Assembly (NCBI GenBank): GCA_003134655.1
Contig: PLBY01000145.1
Location: 1-64,000 of the forward strand
From: Acidobacteriaceae bacterium
Lineage (GTDB): Bacteria > Acidobacteriota > Terriglobia > Terriglobales > Acidobacteriaceae
Length of the DNA stretch: 64,000 nt
Reading direction: 5' to 3'
Of the stretch, positions 52,960 through 61,891 are shown piece by piece. Every line of letters starts with the position of its first letter. Position 1 is the first letter of the stretch. The position numbers and the translations under genes were made by a program. A model generated the notes under the pieces. That model searched no databases and was not told the origin of the DNA. It saw only the letters and a list, made by a program, of their open reading frames with translations.

Positions 52960-53880
52960 TTAGCGCGCGCCGTTTCCGGGGGAGACGACTCTGCCGTACT
53001 CGGAGGCTCGGCTGAGACGGTCGAACAAGCGCCAGGCCTCGAGCGAAACTTTGCTGATGGCCTCTTCTCCGTCGCGTTCGTTGCGCAGGAACGCGGTCAT
53101 GACACAGATCACGTAGGGCCGGCCTTCGACAAAAACGATGCCGGAGTCATTGCGCACGGCTTCCAGCTCGCCGGGCTTGTTGGCGACCTTAAGGTCGGCG
53201 GGCAGGTCGCGAGGGATGAAGGAACTCTTATTCGTGCTCAGCATCTTGAAGAAGTCGGCGATGGAATCCTTGTTCAGAAGCTTGCCGTGGAAGATTGCGT
53301 CGAGCAGGGACATCATTTCGCGCGGGGTCGAGATGTTTTCGCGCCCTTCCTTGGCGGCTTGCAGGTCCATCATCTTGCGGCGCAGGCGTGTGTGGGTGAG
53401 TCCGAACGAGTCGAGCATGGCATTCACGTTCTGCATGCCGACGCGATCGATGAGGACGTTCGTGGCGGAATTGTCGCTGACGGCGACCATCATCGTTGCC
53501 AGGTCACGCAGAGTGAGGCGCGTTACGCCTGGCGCGAGTCCGCCCATGATGTCGCTGTCGGGAACCAGGTCGGACGATTGGACCGTGTACAGATCGGTGA
53601 GCTTGAGCTTTCCCTGCTGTGCTTGCAGGTAGAGATTCGCCAGAACGGTGATCTTGATCGAACTGGCCTGGGCGAAAACTTCGTCTTCGTGCAGAAAGAA
53701 GTGGTCGCCGGTGGTGAGGTCTTCGATGGCGACTCCCATGACGCCGTCAAGGTGCTGGTCGACTTCCTGAATACTTGCTTCCAGTTTTTGCCAGAGGACT
53801 TTCTGTTTGCCGGGCGAAGGCGCGGCGGTCTGGGCAAGGCAGGTGGAAAGAAAGAGCACGCAAACGAGCGAGGGTTTCAC
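52960..53880 (-). CDS. Exported beta-lactamase-fold serine hydrolase
   Basis: A 306-residue exported protein resembling class A beta-lactamases. Signal peptide residues 1-16. Ser73-x-x-Lys76 (ASSIK), Ser135-Asp136-Asn137 (VSDNSATN) and Lys235-Pro-Gly (ANKPGEL) occupy the three active-site positions. KTG is replaced by KPG. Counting back from the ENISTPREM block, the residue at the deacylating Glu166 position appears to be Lys169, so hydrolysis of beta-lactams is doubtful. A peptidoglycan- or ester-related role is as likely. Confidence 0.85.
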   Translation of the reverse strand: MKPSLVCVLFLSTCLAQTAAPSPGKQKVLWQKLEASIQEVDQHLDGVMGVAIEDLTTGDHFFLHEDEVFAQASSIKITVLANLYLQAQQGKLKLTDLYTVQSSDLVPDSDIMGGLAPGVTRLTLRDLATMMVAVSDNSATNVLIDRVGMQNVNAMLDSFGLTHTRLRRKMMDLQAAKEGRENISTPREMMSLLDAIFHGKLLNKDSIADFFKMLSTNKSSFIPRDLPADLKVANKPGELEAVRNDSGIVFVEGRPYVICVMTAFLRNERDGEEAISKVSLEAWRLFDRLSRASEYGRVVSPGNGAR

Positions 53881-54015
53881 GGGACGGGTCTCCTGACGGC
53901 AGGGATTGTAGCAGCAATGAAAAATGAACCTGGAAGCTTAGTCGACTGGTCGAGGAGCAGGCAATAGCCGTCGAGATCTTCGGCGCGAATCTGCCTTCGT
54001 AGGACTCCGCCCGAC

Positions 54016-54048
54016 GGACAGCCGAAGGCGGCTGTCCCCACATATTTC
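54016..54048. repeat. REP-like palindrome, family F3, copy 3
   Basis: GGACAGCCG-aagg-CGGCTGTCC followed by CCACATATTTCA, just downstream of the GalT-like gene. Confidence 0.65.
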
Positions 54049-54059
54049 ATCGTTCATCT

Positions 54060-55070
54060 TTAGCCTGCAATTTTCGCTTCCCGTAATTGCTTCACTGCGG
54101 TTTCGGAACTGACCGGGGAATAGTACACCTCCTTAAAGGTGTAGGACTTCGCCTTGGAACTGACGACGGGGAGAATTTCGATGTGCCAGTGATAGTCGTC
54201 GTCGATCGTGCGCCAGTAGCCAAGATTCTTCGAGGGGTGGATGGCGCTGGGCGAAGTGTGCAGGACGAGATGAAAGTCCTCGGTAGTGGAACGCACGCGC
54301 TGCAAGGTGCGGCGCAGAAGGGCGGCCAAATTGATCCGCAGTCCCGGCCGATTCAATCCCGCCCGCTCGAAAGAAGAATCGTGATAGCGCGGCAGAATCC
54401 AGGTTTCGTAGGGAACGCGCGGAGCGTAGGGACAAAGGGCAAGATAGTCGCCTCGGGCCTCGAGAACGCGCAGGGCCTGGCGCTCTTCCTGCTGGATGAT
54501 GTCGCAGAAGACACAGCGTTCCTTGCTGACGAAGAACTCGCGTCCGGCGCGCAGTTCGTAGAGCACCCGGCGCGGAACGAACATGGTTGCGGTGATTTGT
54601 GACGTGGGATGGCTGAATTCCTGCCCGGCGTTCTTGCCGTAGTCCTTGAAGAGGCTGACGTACTTGATGCGCGGGTCGCGCTTGAGATCGAGGATGCGCT
54701 CGGCTGCGAGGCGGAGGAAATGCGCGATTTCGTCATCGCTGGCGTTCCAAAGGTGGCGGTCGTGGTTGGGGTTCTCTATCAGCACTTCATGTGCGCCGAC
54801 AGAGTGCATGCGGTCATAAATGCCGTCCCCGCGGCGGTCGGGTTCGCCCTCGATCCGGTAGAGGGGTTTGGGATGGACGACCGAACACGCGGACCACGGA
54901 GTGCCCGGCGAGTTCGGAGATTTCGCGACTACCTGCAGCGACGCCGCGGAAGCATCGCAGAAACGGCAGGGTAAGTCGGGGCGCGATCCAGTGTCGGCGG
55001 GATCATCGCCTGTCATGACCCAGGAGCGGGTGATGGGATCCTTGCGGAGTTCCATAGGGAAGGAGTACAT
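54060..55070 (-). CDS. GalT-like sugar-1-phosphate nucleotidyltransferase (HIT superfamily)
   Basis: A 336-residue protein of the galactose-1-phosphate uridylyltransferase family. Zinc ligands Cys-x-x-Cys appear in LPCRFCD (35-38) and again in KERCVFCD; the catalytic His triad reads [10 protein letters not shown] near residue 293, the form seen in many non-proteobacterial GalT homologues. [14 protein letters not shown] and [15 protein letters not shown] are conserved. It moves a UMP or AMP between sugar phosphates; the sugar is uncertain. It could feed galactose released by the GH35 enzyme into central metabolism. It diverges from mutS. Confidence 0.88.
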   Translation of the reverse strand: MYSFPMELRKDPITRSWVMTGDDPADTGSRPDLPCRFCDASAASLQVVAKSPNSPGTPWSACSVVHPKPLYRIEGEPDRRGDGIYDRMHSVGAHEVLIENPNHDRHLWNASDDEIAHFLRLAAERILDLKRDPRIKYVSLFKDYGKNAGQEFSHPTSQITATMFVPRRVLYELRAGREFFVSKERCVFCDIIQQEERQALRVLEARGDYLALCPYAPRVPYETWILPRYHDSSFERAGLNRPGLRINLAALLRRTLQRVRSTTEDFHLVLHTSPSAIHPSKNLGYWRTIDDDYHWHIEILPVVSSKAKSYTFKEVYYSPVSSETAVKQLREAKIAG

Positions 55071-55158
55071 CCTGGAAGAACTGGAGTCAACCGCGAATTG
55101 TTGCGGTAATTTCCCGGCGAGCTATCCGAAATGGCGAACCAAGCGAGCTGTTCTCATT

Positions 55159-55167
55159 TGTTATAAT
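55159..55167 (+). promoter_or_regulatory. Extended -10 promoter of mutS
   Basis: TGTTATAAT: TG, one base, perfect TATAAT, 19 bases before the mutS ATG. No -35 match is seen, as expected for extended -10 promoters. The position also shows that the upstream in-frame codons to 54868 are not translated. Confidence 0.6.
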
Positions 55168-55185
55168 CCGCCGAAGCCCGCCCAG

Positions 55186-57873
55186 ATGACCGAGCCGTCC
55201 ACTCCGCTGATGCGGCAGTATGCCGCCGTCAAAAAAGAACATCCCACTGCGCTTTTATTTTTTCGCCTGGGCGATTTCTACGAACTGTTTTTCGATGACG
55301 CGATCGTGGCGGCCAAAGAGCTGCAGATCACGCTGACCTCGCGCAACAAGGAAAAAGGCGTGGCTGTGCCCATGTGCGGCGTGCCTTATCACGCGGCCGA
55401 GGGCTACATCGGGAAGCTGATTCGCAAGGGCTTCAAGGTGGCGATCTGCGAGCAGATGGAAGCACCCAGCCAGGCGAAGAAACTGGTGCGCCGCGAAGTA
55501 ACGCGGGTCATGACGCCGGGGACCGCGGCGGATTCGTCGTTGGGCTCGGACGAGAATAATTTCTTGGCGGCGCTCGCACAGGTGGGAGATCGCGTGGGAT
55601 TCGCGGCTCTCGACTTGTCGACGGGGGAATTCCGGGCGACGGAGTTTTCGGGGGAGGGCGCGCTGCGGCGGGTGCAGGAAGAGTTGGAGCAGTTGCGGCC
55701 GAAAGAATTGCTGTATGGGTCGGCGGCGCCGCTGTTTGAGACTAAGAGCAGCCGAGGGTTGATTGTCCGGACGGGCGAGGCGCCCGTCCCGACAGCGACA
55801 TTACCAGTGTCGACGCCGCAGGCTCGTGCGGCGGGAGTTACTTGCACCGAGACTCCGCTGGATGACTGGATCTTTGCGCCAGATCATGCCCTTCCTCTCC
55901 TCGAGAATCATTTTGGAGTGCTGTCGCTGGAAGGGTTTGGGCTGGCCGGGCGGACGGCTGCCGCAGCCGCGGCGGGTGCAATCCTCTATTACGTGCGATC
56001 GACGCAGCGTGGGTCGCTGGATCACGTCGACCGCATCGGATGGTATGAGCGGCAGAGTTGCCTGGTGCTCGATGCGGTCACGGTTCGTAATCTGGAATTG
56101 ATCGAGCCGTTGTTTGCGGGCACCGATGCGGGCGTCACGTTGTTCAGGTCGATGGATGCCGCGGTCACGCCCATGGGTAAGCGGTTACTGCGGGCGTGGC
56201 TGTTGCGGCCGTCGCTTGATTTGAACGAGATTCACGCGCGGCTTGATGCGGTGGAAGCCGGAGTAAAGGAGACCGTCGCTCGGGAGGAATTGCGGCGAGC
56301 GCTCGACGGCGTGCTGGACCTGGAGAGGCTGCTGAGCCGGGTCACGCTGGAGACGGCGAATCCGCGCGACGTGCTCGCGCTGGCCGCGTCGCTGGGGAAA
56401 CTTCCGGCAGTAAGGGTTGCACTGGCGCGGCTGCCAGCGGATCGGCTGAGGGCTTTGCACGCCTCGCTCGACGAACTCGGCGACGTGCGGGATCGCATTG
56501 AGAAGACCATCGTTCCCGCGCCGCCTTTGAGTTTTGCGGATGGCGGCGTCATCGCGGCGGGTGTGGATCCGGATCTGGACGAACTGCGGGAACTCTCGCG
56601 CAACAGCAAGCAGGTGCTGGCGCAGATCGAGCAGCGCGAGCGCGGGCGCACTGGCATTTCCTCGTTGAAAGTGAAGTTCAATTCCATCTTCGGCTACTAC
56701 ATTGAGGTTTCGAAGCCGAACCTGCACCTGGTCCCGCAGGACTACGAGCGCAAGCAGACTTTGGTCGGAGCGGAGCGCTTCACCACTCCCGAACTGAAGG
56801 AATATGAGGGCAAGATTCTCGACGCGCAGGAGAAGATTGTCGAGATCGAACGGCGGCTGTTTACCGAGTTGCGGACGGCAATCGCGGCAGAGGCCAAGCG
56901 GATCCGGCAGGCTGCGCTGGCTCTGGCTGAAGTTGATTTGCTGGCGTCGCTGGCCCACATCGCCACCCTGCGTAATTACTGCCGGCCGGCTTTCGTGGAA
57001 TCTGCCGATGGGAGTGAGATCGAGATCGTGGAAGGCCGCCATCCAGTGATTGAGCAGCAGGAAATGGCTGGAGGCAGCGAGCGGTTCGTGCCTAATGATC
57101 TCTATTTGAACGGCTCAACGCACAACATCATGCTGCTGACCGGGCCGAACATGGGAGGCAAGTCGACGTACCTGCGGCAGACGGCGCTGATCGTGATTCT
57201 GGCGCAGATGGGATCGTTTGTGCCGGCGCGGTCGGCGCGGCTGAGCGTGGTCGACCGCGTGTTCACGCGTATTGGGGCGAGCGACAATCTGGCGCGCGGG
57301 CGATCGACGTTCATGGTGGAGATGACGGAGACGGCGGCGATTCTGCATACGGCGACGGCGCGGTCGCTGATTCTGCTGGATGAAGTTGGGCGCGGAACTT
57401 CCACCTACGACGGACTGGCGATTGCGTGGGCTGCGGTGGAATATCTGCACGCGCGGGTGCAGGCTAAGACATTGTTTGCGACTCACTATTTCGAACTCAC
57501 CGAGTTGGCCGAGCAACTTTCCGGAGTGAAGAATTATCACGTCTCGGTGAAGGAGACTGGCGGCGGGATTGTATTCCTACGAAAGGTCGAGCCCGGGGCG
57601 GCCGACCGCAGTTACGGGATTGAAGTGGCGAAGTTGGCGGGGCTGCCGAACGAGGTCGTACTGCGGGCGCGGGAGGTGCTAGCTGAACATGAGTTCGCGG
57701 AGCAGCAGGCGACAGCTCATCTTTCGCCGGGGGCATCGCCTCCACCTACGCAGTTGACGATTTTCACGCCGTTGTCGCAGCCAGTGCTGGATCGGTTGCG
57801 AGAAGTAGATCTGAACCGGCTTACACCGCTGGAAGCTTTGAATCTGTTGGCGGAATTGAAGAGGGAAATTTAA
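55186..57873 (+). CDS. mutS: DNA mismatch repair protein MutS
   Basis: An 895-residue mismatch sensor and ATPase. The mismatch-reading Phe-x-Glu is Phe31/Glu33 (LGDFYELF). The clamp and lever regions are complete, and the ATPase has [13 protein letters not shown] (about 652-664), [16 protein letters not shown] and THYFELTEL. At residues 195-201 a palindrome is translated ([16 protein letters not shown]) in the connector domain, an insertion the family does not need. ATG 55186 is right: [20 protein letters not shown] matches the family start and lies after the promoter. Its stop TAA is part of an F7 repeat. Confidence 0.97.
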   Translation: MTEPSTPLMRQYAAVKKEHPTALLFFRLGDFYELFFDDAIVAAKELQITLTSRNKEKGVAVPMCGVPYHAAEGYIGKLIRKGFKVAICEQMEAPSQAKKLVRREVTRVMTPGTAADSSLGSDENNFLAALAQVGDRVGFAALDLSTGEFRATEFSGEGALRRVQEELEQLRPKELLYGSAAPLFETKSSRGLIVRTGEAPVPTATLPVSTPQARAAGVTCTETPLDDWIFAPDHALPLLENHFGVLSLEGFGLAGRTAAAAAAGAILYYVRSTQRGSLDHVDRIGWYERQSCLVLDAVTVRNLELIEPLFAGTDAGVTLFRSMDAAVTPMGKRLLRAWLLRPSLDLNEIHARLDAVEAGVKETVAREELRRALDGVLDLERLLSRVTLETANPRDVLALAASLGKLPAVRVALARLPADRLRALHASLDELGDVRDRIEKTIVPAPPLSFADGGVIAAGVDPDLDELRELSRNSKQVLAQIEQRERGRTGISSLKVKFNSIFGYYIEVSKPNLHLVPQDYERKQTLVGAERFTTPELKEYEGKILDAQEKIVEIERRLFTELRTAIAAEAKRIRQAALALAEVDLLASLAHIATLRNYCRPAFVESADGSEIEIVEGRHPVIEQQEMAGGSERFVPNDLYLNGSTHNIMLLTGPNMGGKSTYLRQTALIVILAQMGSFVPARSARLSVVDRVFTRIGASDNLARGRSTFMVEMTETAAILHTATARSLILLDEVGRGTSTYDGLAIAWAAVEYLHARVQAKTLFATHYFELTELAEQLSGVKNYHVSVKETGGGIVFLRKVEPGAADRSYGIEVAKLAGLPNEVVLRAREVLAEHEFAEQQATAHLSPGASPPPTQLTIFTPLSQPVLDRLREVDLNRLTPLEALNLLAELKREI
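55769..55789. repeat. REP-like palindrome inside mutS
   Basis: GGACGGGCG-agg-CGCCCGTCC, perfect 9-bp stem, in frame at mutS residues 195-201. The following bases (CGACAGCGACA) recall the tails of the intergenic copies. Confidence 0.65.
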
Positions 57874-57902
57874 CCACAGAGGACACTGAGGACACCGAGG
57901 CG
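57871..57902. repeat. F7 repeat containing the mutS stop codon
   Basis: TTTAACCACAGAGGACAC then TGAGGACACCGAGG. The mutS TAA (57871-57873) is the first part of the repeat, as in the SDR gene at 35002. Confidence 0.75.
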
Positions 57903-57914
57903 TCCTCTCAGATC

Positions 57915-59045
57915 ATGACGGTTCTTCGCAAGACTCGAGGCATCGAACAGATTGGTCAGCTACTGATCGTTGGGTTTGACGGTACGGAGATGACGCCCCG
58001 TGTCAGTTCCCTGCTCGCGCGGGTGCAGCCGGCTGGGGTCATCCTGTTCGCGCGGAACATTCAGAGTCCCGAACAGACGTGGCGACTGCTGCGGGAGTGT
58101 CAGAAGTGCGTCGCGACTCCGCTGTTTACTTGTGTTGACCTTGAAGGTGGGGCCGTCGACCGTTTTCGCGATGCGCTGGGCGCGACTCCTTCGGCAGCGG
58201 ATGTTTTCGCTACTGGAGATCGAGAACTTTATCGGAAGCATGGCGAAATCATCGGCACGAACTGCCGCGCTCTGGGATTCAATGTGGATTTCGCGCCGGT
58301 GCTCGATCTGGCATTCGAGGCGTCACAAACTGTGATGGGGTCGCGGGCGGTGTCGTCGGACCCGCTCGACGCCACCACCTACGCCCGTGAATTTCTGGCG
58401 GGGCTTCGAGACGCGAACGTATTGGGATGCGGCAAGCACTTTCCCGGACTCGGCGAGGGCAAACTCGATAGCCATCACGAGCTGCCGGTGATCGAAAACC
58501 CGCTCAAACAACTTTGGACTGAGGATCTGCTTCCCTACCGGACGCTCCGCCGAAAACTGCCGCTCGTCATGGTGTCGCATGCTGCGTATCCACAACTTAC
58601 GCGCGATAGGACTCCGGCCTCGCTTTCGAGTGTCTGGATCACGGATATTCTGCGCAAGCGAATTGGGTACCGCAATTTGATTGTGTCCGACGATCTGGAA
58701 ATGGGCGGGGTGCTGTCAGCCGCGCCGATCGGCGGGGCGGCCGTTGGGTTCGTGCGGGCGGGCGGGGATCTGTGCCTGATCTGCCATCGGGAGGATTACA
58801 TCCTGCAGGCGCATGAATCCCTGATCAAAGCGGCGGAGCTGGATTCGAAATTCGCCAGACGCGTGGCGGAAGCGGCGCGGCATGTGGCGGCGTTTAAGAG
58901 GAAATCGGCAAAGACTCTCCGCCACGCGGCCGTTCCTTCGACCGCCACGGTCGAGAGGCTGACCCGGCGCTTGTGGGAGTTTGGAGAGCAGGTGCGGCTG
59001 GAACCTTTCAGCCGGAAGGCAGATAAGCAGCGGGCGCGGCGATGA
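57915..59045 (+). CDS. nagZ: Beta-N-acetylhexosaminidase, GH3 (NagZ type)
   Basis: A 376-residue cytoplasmic enzyme that removes GlcNAc from anhydro-MurNAc-containing muropeptides. GH3 marks: VDLEGGAVDRF (74-84), NVDFAPVLDL, KHFPGLGEGKLDSHHE (174-189) where the Asp-His pair (185/187) acts as acid/base, and IVSDDLEMGG (257-266) with the nucleophile Asp. No signal peptide, as expected for recycling. Its stop overlaps the anmK start by four bases. The gene begins 41 bases after mutS, across an F7 repeat, so it may share the mutS transcript. Confidence 0.93.
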   Translation: MTVLRKTRGIEQIGQLLIVGFDGTEMTPRVSSLLARVQPAGVILFARNIQSPEQTWRLLRECQKCVATPLFTCVDLEGGAVDRFRDALGATPSAADVFATGDRELYRKHGEIIGTNCRALGFNVDFAPVLDLAFEASQTVMGSRAVSSDPLDATTYAREFLAGLRDANVLGCGKHFPGLGEGKLDSHHELPVIENPLKQLWTEDLLPYRTLRRKLPLVMVSHAAYPQLTRDRTPASLSSVWITDILRKRIGYRNLIVSDDLEMGGVLSAAPIGGAAVGFVRAGGDLCLICHREDYILQAHESLIKAAELDSKFARRVAEAARHVAAFKRKSAKTLRHAAVPSTATVERLTRRLWEFGEQVRLEPFSRKADKQRARR

Positions 59046-60271
59046 GCGAGAAGGCCATGATTGTCGCCGGCGTAATGAGTGGGACTTCCGCCGACGGGAT
59101 TAATGTGGCACTGGTGCGACTCGGATCCAAGGGCGGCTCCCGCTCGCGTGACAGGTCTCTTTCGGCCACCGGCACTCGCGGGCGGGACCCGCGCCACATA
59201 TTCACGCTTCTCGGACATGCGGAATATTCTTATCCTGCCCAGGTTCGGTCGGCCGTGCTTTCGGCGATGAATGCGAAACAGGCCAGCGTGGCGGATCTCG
59301 CGCGGCTTAGCTTCCTGCTGGGCGAGTTGTACGCTGACGCGGTGCTGGCGACGCAGCAACAATTTCGAACGAAGGCTGATCTGGTCGGTTGTCATGGGCA
59401 GACTCTTTATCACCAAGGCGAGGCGCAGATGTTTCTGGGCCGAAAGATCTTTGCCACCTGGCAGACGGGAGAGGCCGCGGTGATTGCGGCGCGGGTGGGG
59501 GTACCGGTCGTGTCGGATTTTCGCCCCGCCGACATGGCGGCGGGAGGCAAGGGAGCACCTCTTGTTCCCTATCTTGACTACCTGCTTTTCCACGATCCGA
59601 AGATTGGCCGCATCGTACAAAACATTGGAGGCATTGCGAATCTCACCGCGATTCCTGCTGGGGCCAACGTAAGTCGCGTGTTCGCTTTCGATACCGGGCC
59701 CGGCAACATGGTCATCGATGCAGTGACCGAGAAGATGTTTGGGCGGGCGTTTGATCGCGGGGGAAAGATAGCCGAGTCAGGAATGGTGCTCGAGCCTGTT
59801 CTGCGGCAAGTCTTGAAGCGCAGGTTCTTTCGTGCAGCGCCTCCTAAGACCGCGGGCCGCGAAGAATTCGGGCGGGAGTTTGTGCGCGAGTTCTTGCGTG
59901 CTTGTGGACGCGCACGCAAGGAAGATGCTGTGGCCACGGCCACCGCTCTGACGGCCCGATCAATCGTCGATGCGGTACAGCGATTCGTGAGGGAGCAATC
60001 CGTCCCGGCTACTAAAGCCTCTTTTCGCGAACTGATTCTCTCCGGAGGAGGCGCCAGGAATGCCACGCTGGTTGGCATGTTGGCGGAAGATCTCGCGCCC
60101 CTGGGAATCCAGTTGCGATTCTCCGACGAGTTCGGCTTGCCTTCGGAGGCGAAAGAAGCGGTGGCATTCGCGGTGCTGGCATACGAGACGTGGAACCGGC
60201 GGCCTTCGAACGTGCCGTCCGCCACTGGTGCGAAACGGGCGGCGGTGCTGGGGAAGATCTCGTATGCATAA
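59042..60271 (+). CDS. anmK: Anhydro-N-acetylmuramic acid kinase
   Basis: A 409-residue kinase that opens and phosphorylates 1,6-anhydro-MurNAc to MurNAc-6-phosphate. ATP loop GVMSGTSADG (10-19), GCHGQTLYH, SDFRPADMAAGGKGAPLVP (158-176) and NIGGIANLT are all intact. Residues about 31-52 (GGSRSRDRSLSATGTRGRDP) are encoded by an F1 palindrome and its flank, in the loop between the first two strands. It overlaps nagZ by four bases and the binding-protein gene by eight. MurQ, the next step, is not in the window. Confidence 0.95.
   Translation: MSEKAMIVAGVMSGTSADGINVALVRLGSKGGSRSRDRSLSATGTRGRDPRHIFTLLGHAEYSYPAQVRSAVLSAMNAKQASVADLARLSFLLGELYADAVLATQQQFRTKADLVGCHGQTLYHQGEAQMFLGRKIFATWQTGEAAVIAARVGVPVVSDFRPADMAAGGKGAPLVPYLDYLLFHDPKIGRIVQNIGGIANLTAIPAGANVSRVFAFDTGPGNMVIDAVTEKMFGRAFDRGGKIAESGMVLEPVLRQVLKRRFFRAAPPKTAGREEFGREFVREFLRACGRARKEDAVATATALTARSIVDAVQRFVREQSVPATKASFRELILSGGGARNATLVGMLAEDLAPLGIQLRFSDEFGLPSEAKEAVAFAVLAYETWNRRPSNVPSATGAKRAAVLGKISYA
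59177..59202. repeat. REP-like palindrome, family F1, inside anmK
   Basis: CGCGGG-cggga-CCCGCG followed by CCACATATTCA, the same tail as at 171 and 32827. It encodes part of anmK residues 45-53. Confidence 0.7.
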
Positions 60272-61799
60272 CCGGACATGCTGGGCGGGGCTGCTCTTCT
60301 GTCTTGCACTCTTTCCTCTTCTTTCCTGCTCGCCCCAGCCCGATCCCAATACGCTGGTCATGATCATCGACTCGAGCCCAACGAATCTTGACCCTCGGGT
60401 AGGGATTGACGCGCAATCGGAACGAATTGACAACCTGATCTTCGACGATCTGCTGTCGCGCGGAGAGGATCTGAACGTTGCGCCCGGGCTGGCAGAAAGC
60501 TGGGAGATTCCCGATCCGCGAACCTATGTCTTTCATCTGCATCGTGGGGTCAAGTTCCACGATGGGCGTCCGCTGACCTCGCGCGATGTGAAGTGGACTT
60601 TCGACTCGCTGCTGCAGGCGAAGATTCGGAGCACGAAGGCTGCGGTGTACAAGTTCGTGGACCGGATCGAGGCGCCTGACGATGTCACGGTGATCTTCCA
60701 CATGAAGGAACAAGACGCCACGTTGCTCTGGAATCTGTCGGACGGCGCAATCGGGATCGTCCCCGATGGCAGCGGCGAGGAAATGACGCGGCATCCGATC
60801 GGCTCTGGCCCTTTCCGGTTCGTCAGCGCGGAGACCGACCGGGAGGTCGTCGTCGAACGCAACGAGGACTATTGGGGCGAGAGGGCCAACTTGGCGCGGG
60901 TCCGCTTTGCGGTTGTGCCGGAAGCGACCACGCAGGCGCTTGAATTGCGTAAGGGCAGCGCCGACATCGTCATCAACGCGATGTTTCCACCCGATACGAC
61001 AATTACCCTGCAACGGGAGCGCAATCTCGTGATCGAGCGCGGGACGGGTACGAGGCTTGCCTACCTTGGATTTAACGTGCGCGATCCCATCCTGAAAGAT
61101 GCGCGTGTGCGCCAGGCAATTGCTTACGCCCTCGACCGGCAGCCGATGATCGACTACCTATGGCACGGGCAAGCACAACGCGCACGCAGCGTTTTGCCCC
61201 CACAGAGCTGGGCGTATGACGGAAACGTGCCCGCTTACGACCATGACCTCGACAAAGCAAATCAGTTGCTGGATGCGGCGGGCTACCCGGCAGTGAACGG
61301 TGTGCGCTTCCACCTCACGATGAAGACCTCGACCGACGAGAACACGCGTCTGATGGTGGCGGTAATACAGCAGCAGATGCGCGACGCTGGGATTGCGCTA
61401 GATATCCGGAGCTTCGAGTTCGCCACCTTCTTTTCGGACGTGCAGCACGGAGCCTTTCAGATGTATGGGCTGCGCTGGATCGGGGGGAATGAAGATCCCG
61501 ACATTTTCGAATATGCATTCGACTCGGCAAAATTCCCGCCGAATGGGGCGAACCGCGGCTACTATTCGAATCCCAAGTTAGACGCACTGATCGACAAAGC
61601 GCGGCGCGAAATCGATCCCCAAGTGCGCAAGCCGCTCTATGCCGAGGTGCAGCGCATTCTGGCCGAGGATGTCCCTTCCATCAATCTCTGGTATCTGGAC
61701 AACGTTCTGGTGCACACGCGCCGGGTGCGAAATCTGAAATTGAACCCGGCGGGCAACTACGACTTCCTGCGCACCGCGGAGATGGAATCCCGAAACTGA
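60264..61799 (+). CDS. Peptide-binding lipoprotein, ABC transporter family 5
   Basis: A 511-residue extracytoplasmic solute-binding protein. Lipobox LLSC with Cys22. Family-5 (DppA/OppA/MppA-like) blocks: NLDPRVGIDAQSERIDNLIFDDLL, WEIPDPRTYVFHLHRGVKFHDGRPL, GSGPFRFV, YLGFNVRDPILKDARVRQAIAYALDR and PSINLWYLDNVLVH. GGGGAAG precedes the ATG, which lies inside the end of anmK. Its position suggests import of murein peptides, but no permease or ATPase gene follows. Confidence 0.93.
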   Translation: MHNRTCWAGLLFCLALFPLLSCSPQPDPNTLVMIIDSSPTNLDPRVGIDAQSERIDNLIFDDLLSRGEDLNVAPGLAESWEIPDPRTYVFHLHRGVKFHDGRPLTSRDVKWTFDSLLQAKIRSTKAAVYKFVDRIEAPDDVTVIFHMKEQDATLLWNLSDGAIGIVPDGSGEEMTRHPIGSGPFRFVSAETDREVVVERNEDYWGERANLARVRFAVVPEATTQALELRKGSADIVINAMFPPDTTITLQRERNLVIERGTGTRLAYLGFNVRDPILKDARVRQAIAYALDRQPMIDYLWHGQAQRARSVLPPQSWAYDGNVPAYDHDLDKANQLLDAAGYPAVNGVRFHLTMKTSTDENTRLMVAVIQQQMRDAGIALDIRSFEFATFFSDVQHGAFQMYGLRWIGGNEDPDIFEYAFDSAKFPPNGANRGYYSNPKLDALIDKARREIDPQVRKPLYAEVQRILAEDVPSINLWYLDNVLVHTRRVRNLKLNPAGNYDFLRTAEMESRN

Positions 61800-61800
61800 A

Positions 61801-61834
61801 GCGGCAACAATCCCGCCGCACATTTTTTTGTTGC
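61801..61834 (+). terminator. Terminator of the nagZ-anmK-binding-protein unit
   Basis: GCGGC-(9)-GCCGC followed by ACATTTTTTTG; an alternative stem GCAACA/TGTTGC spans the T tract. Confidence 0.55.
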
Positions 61835-61891
61835 ACACTTCCCCGATGAGCGCATAATCAGGCTAAAGAGCGATGTCCGCGGAGGAGTCCC

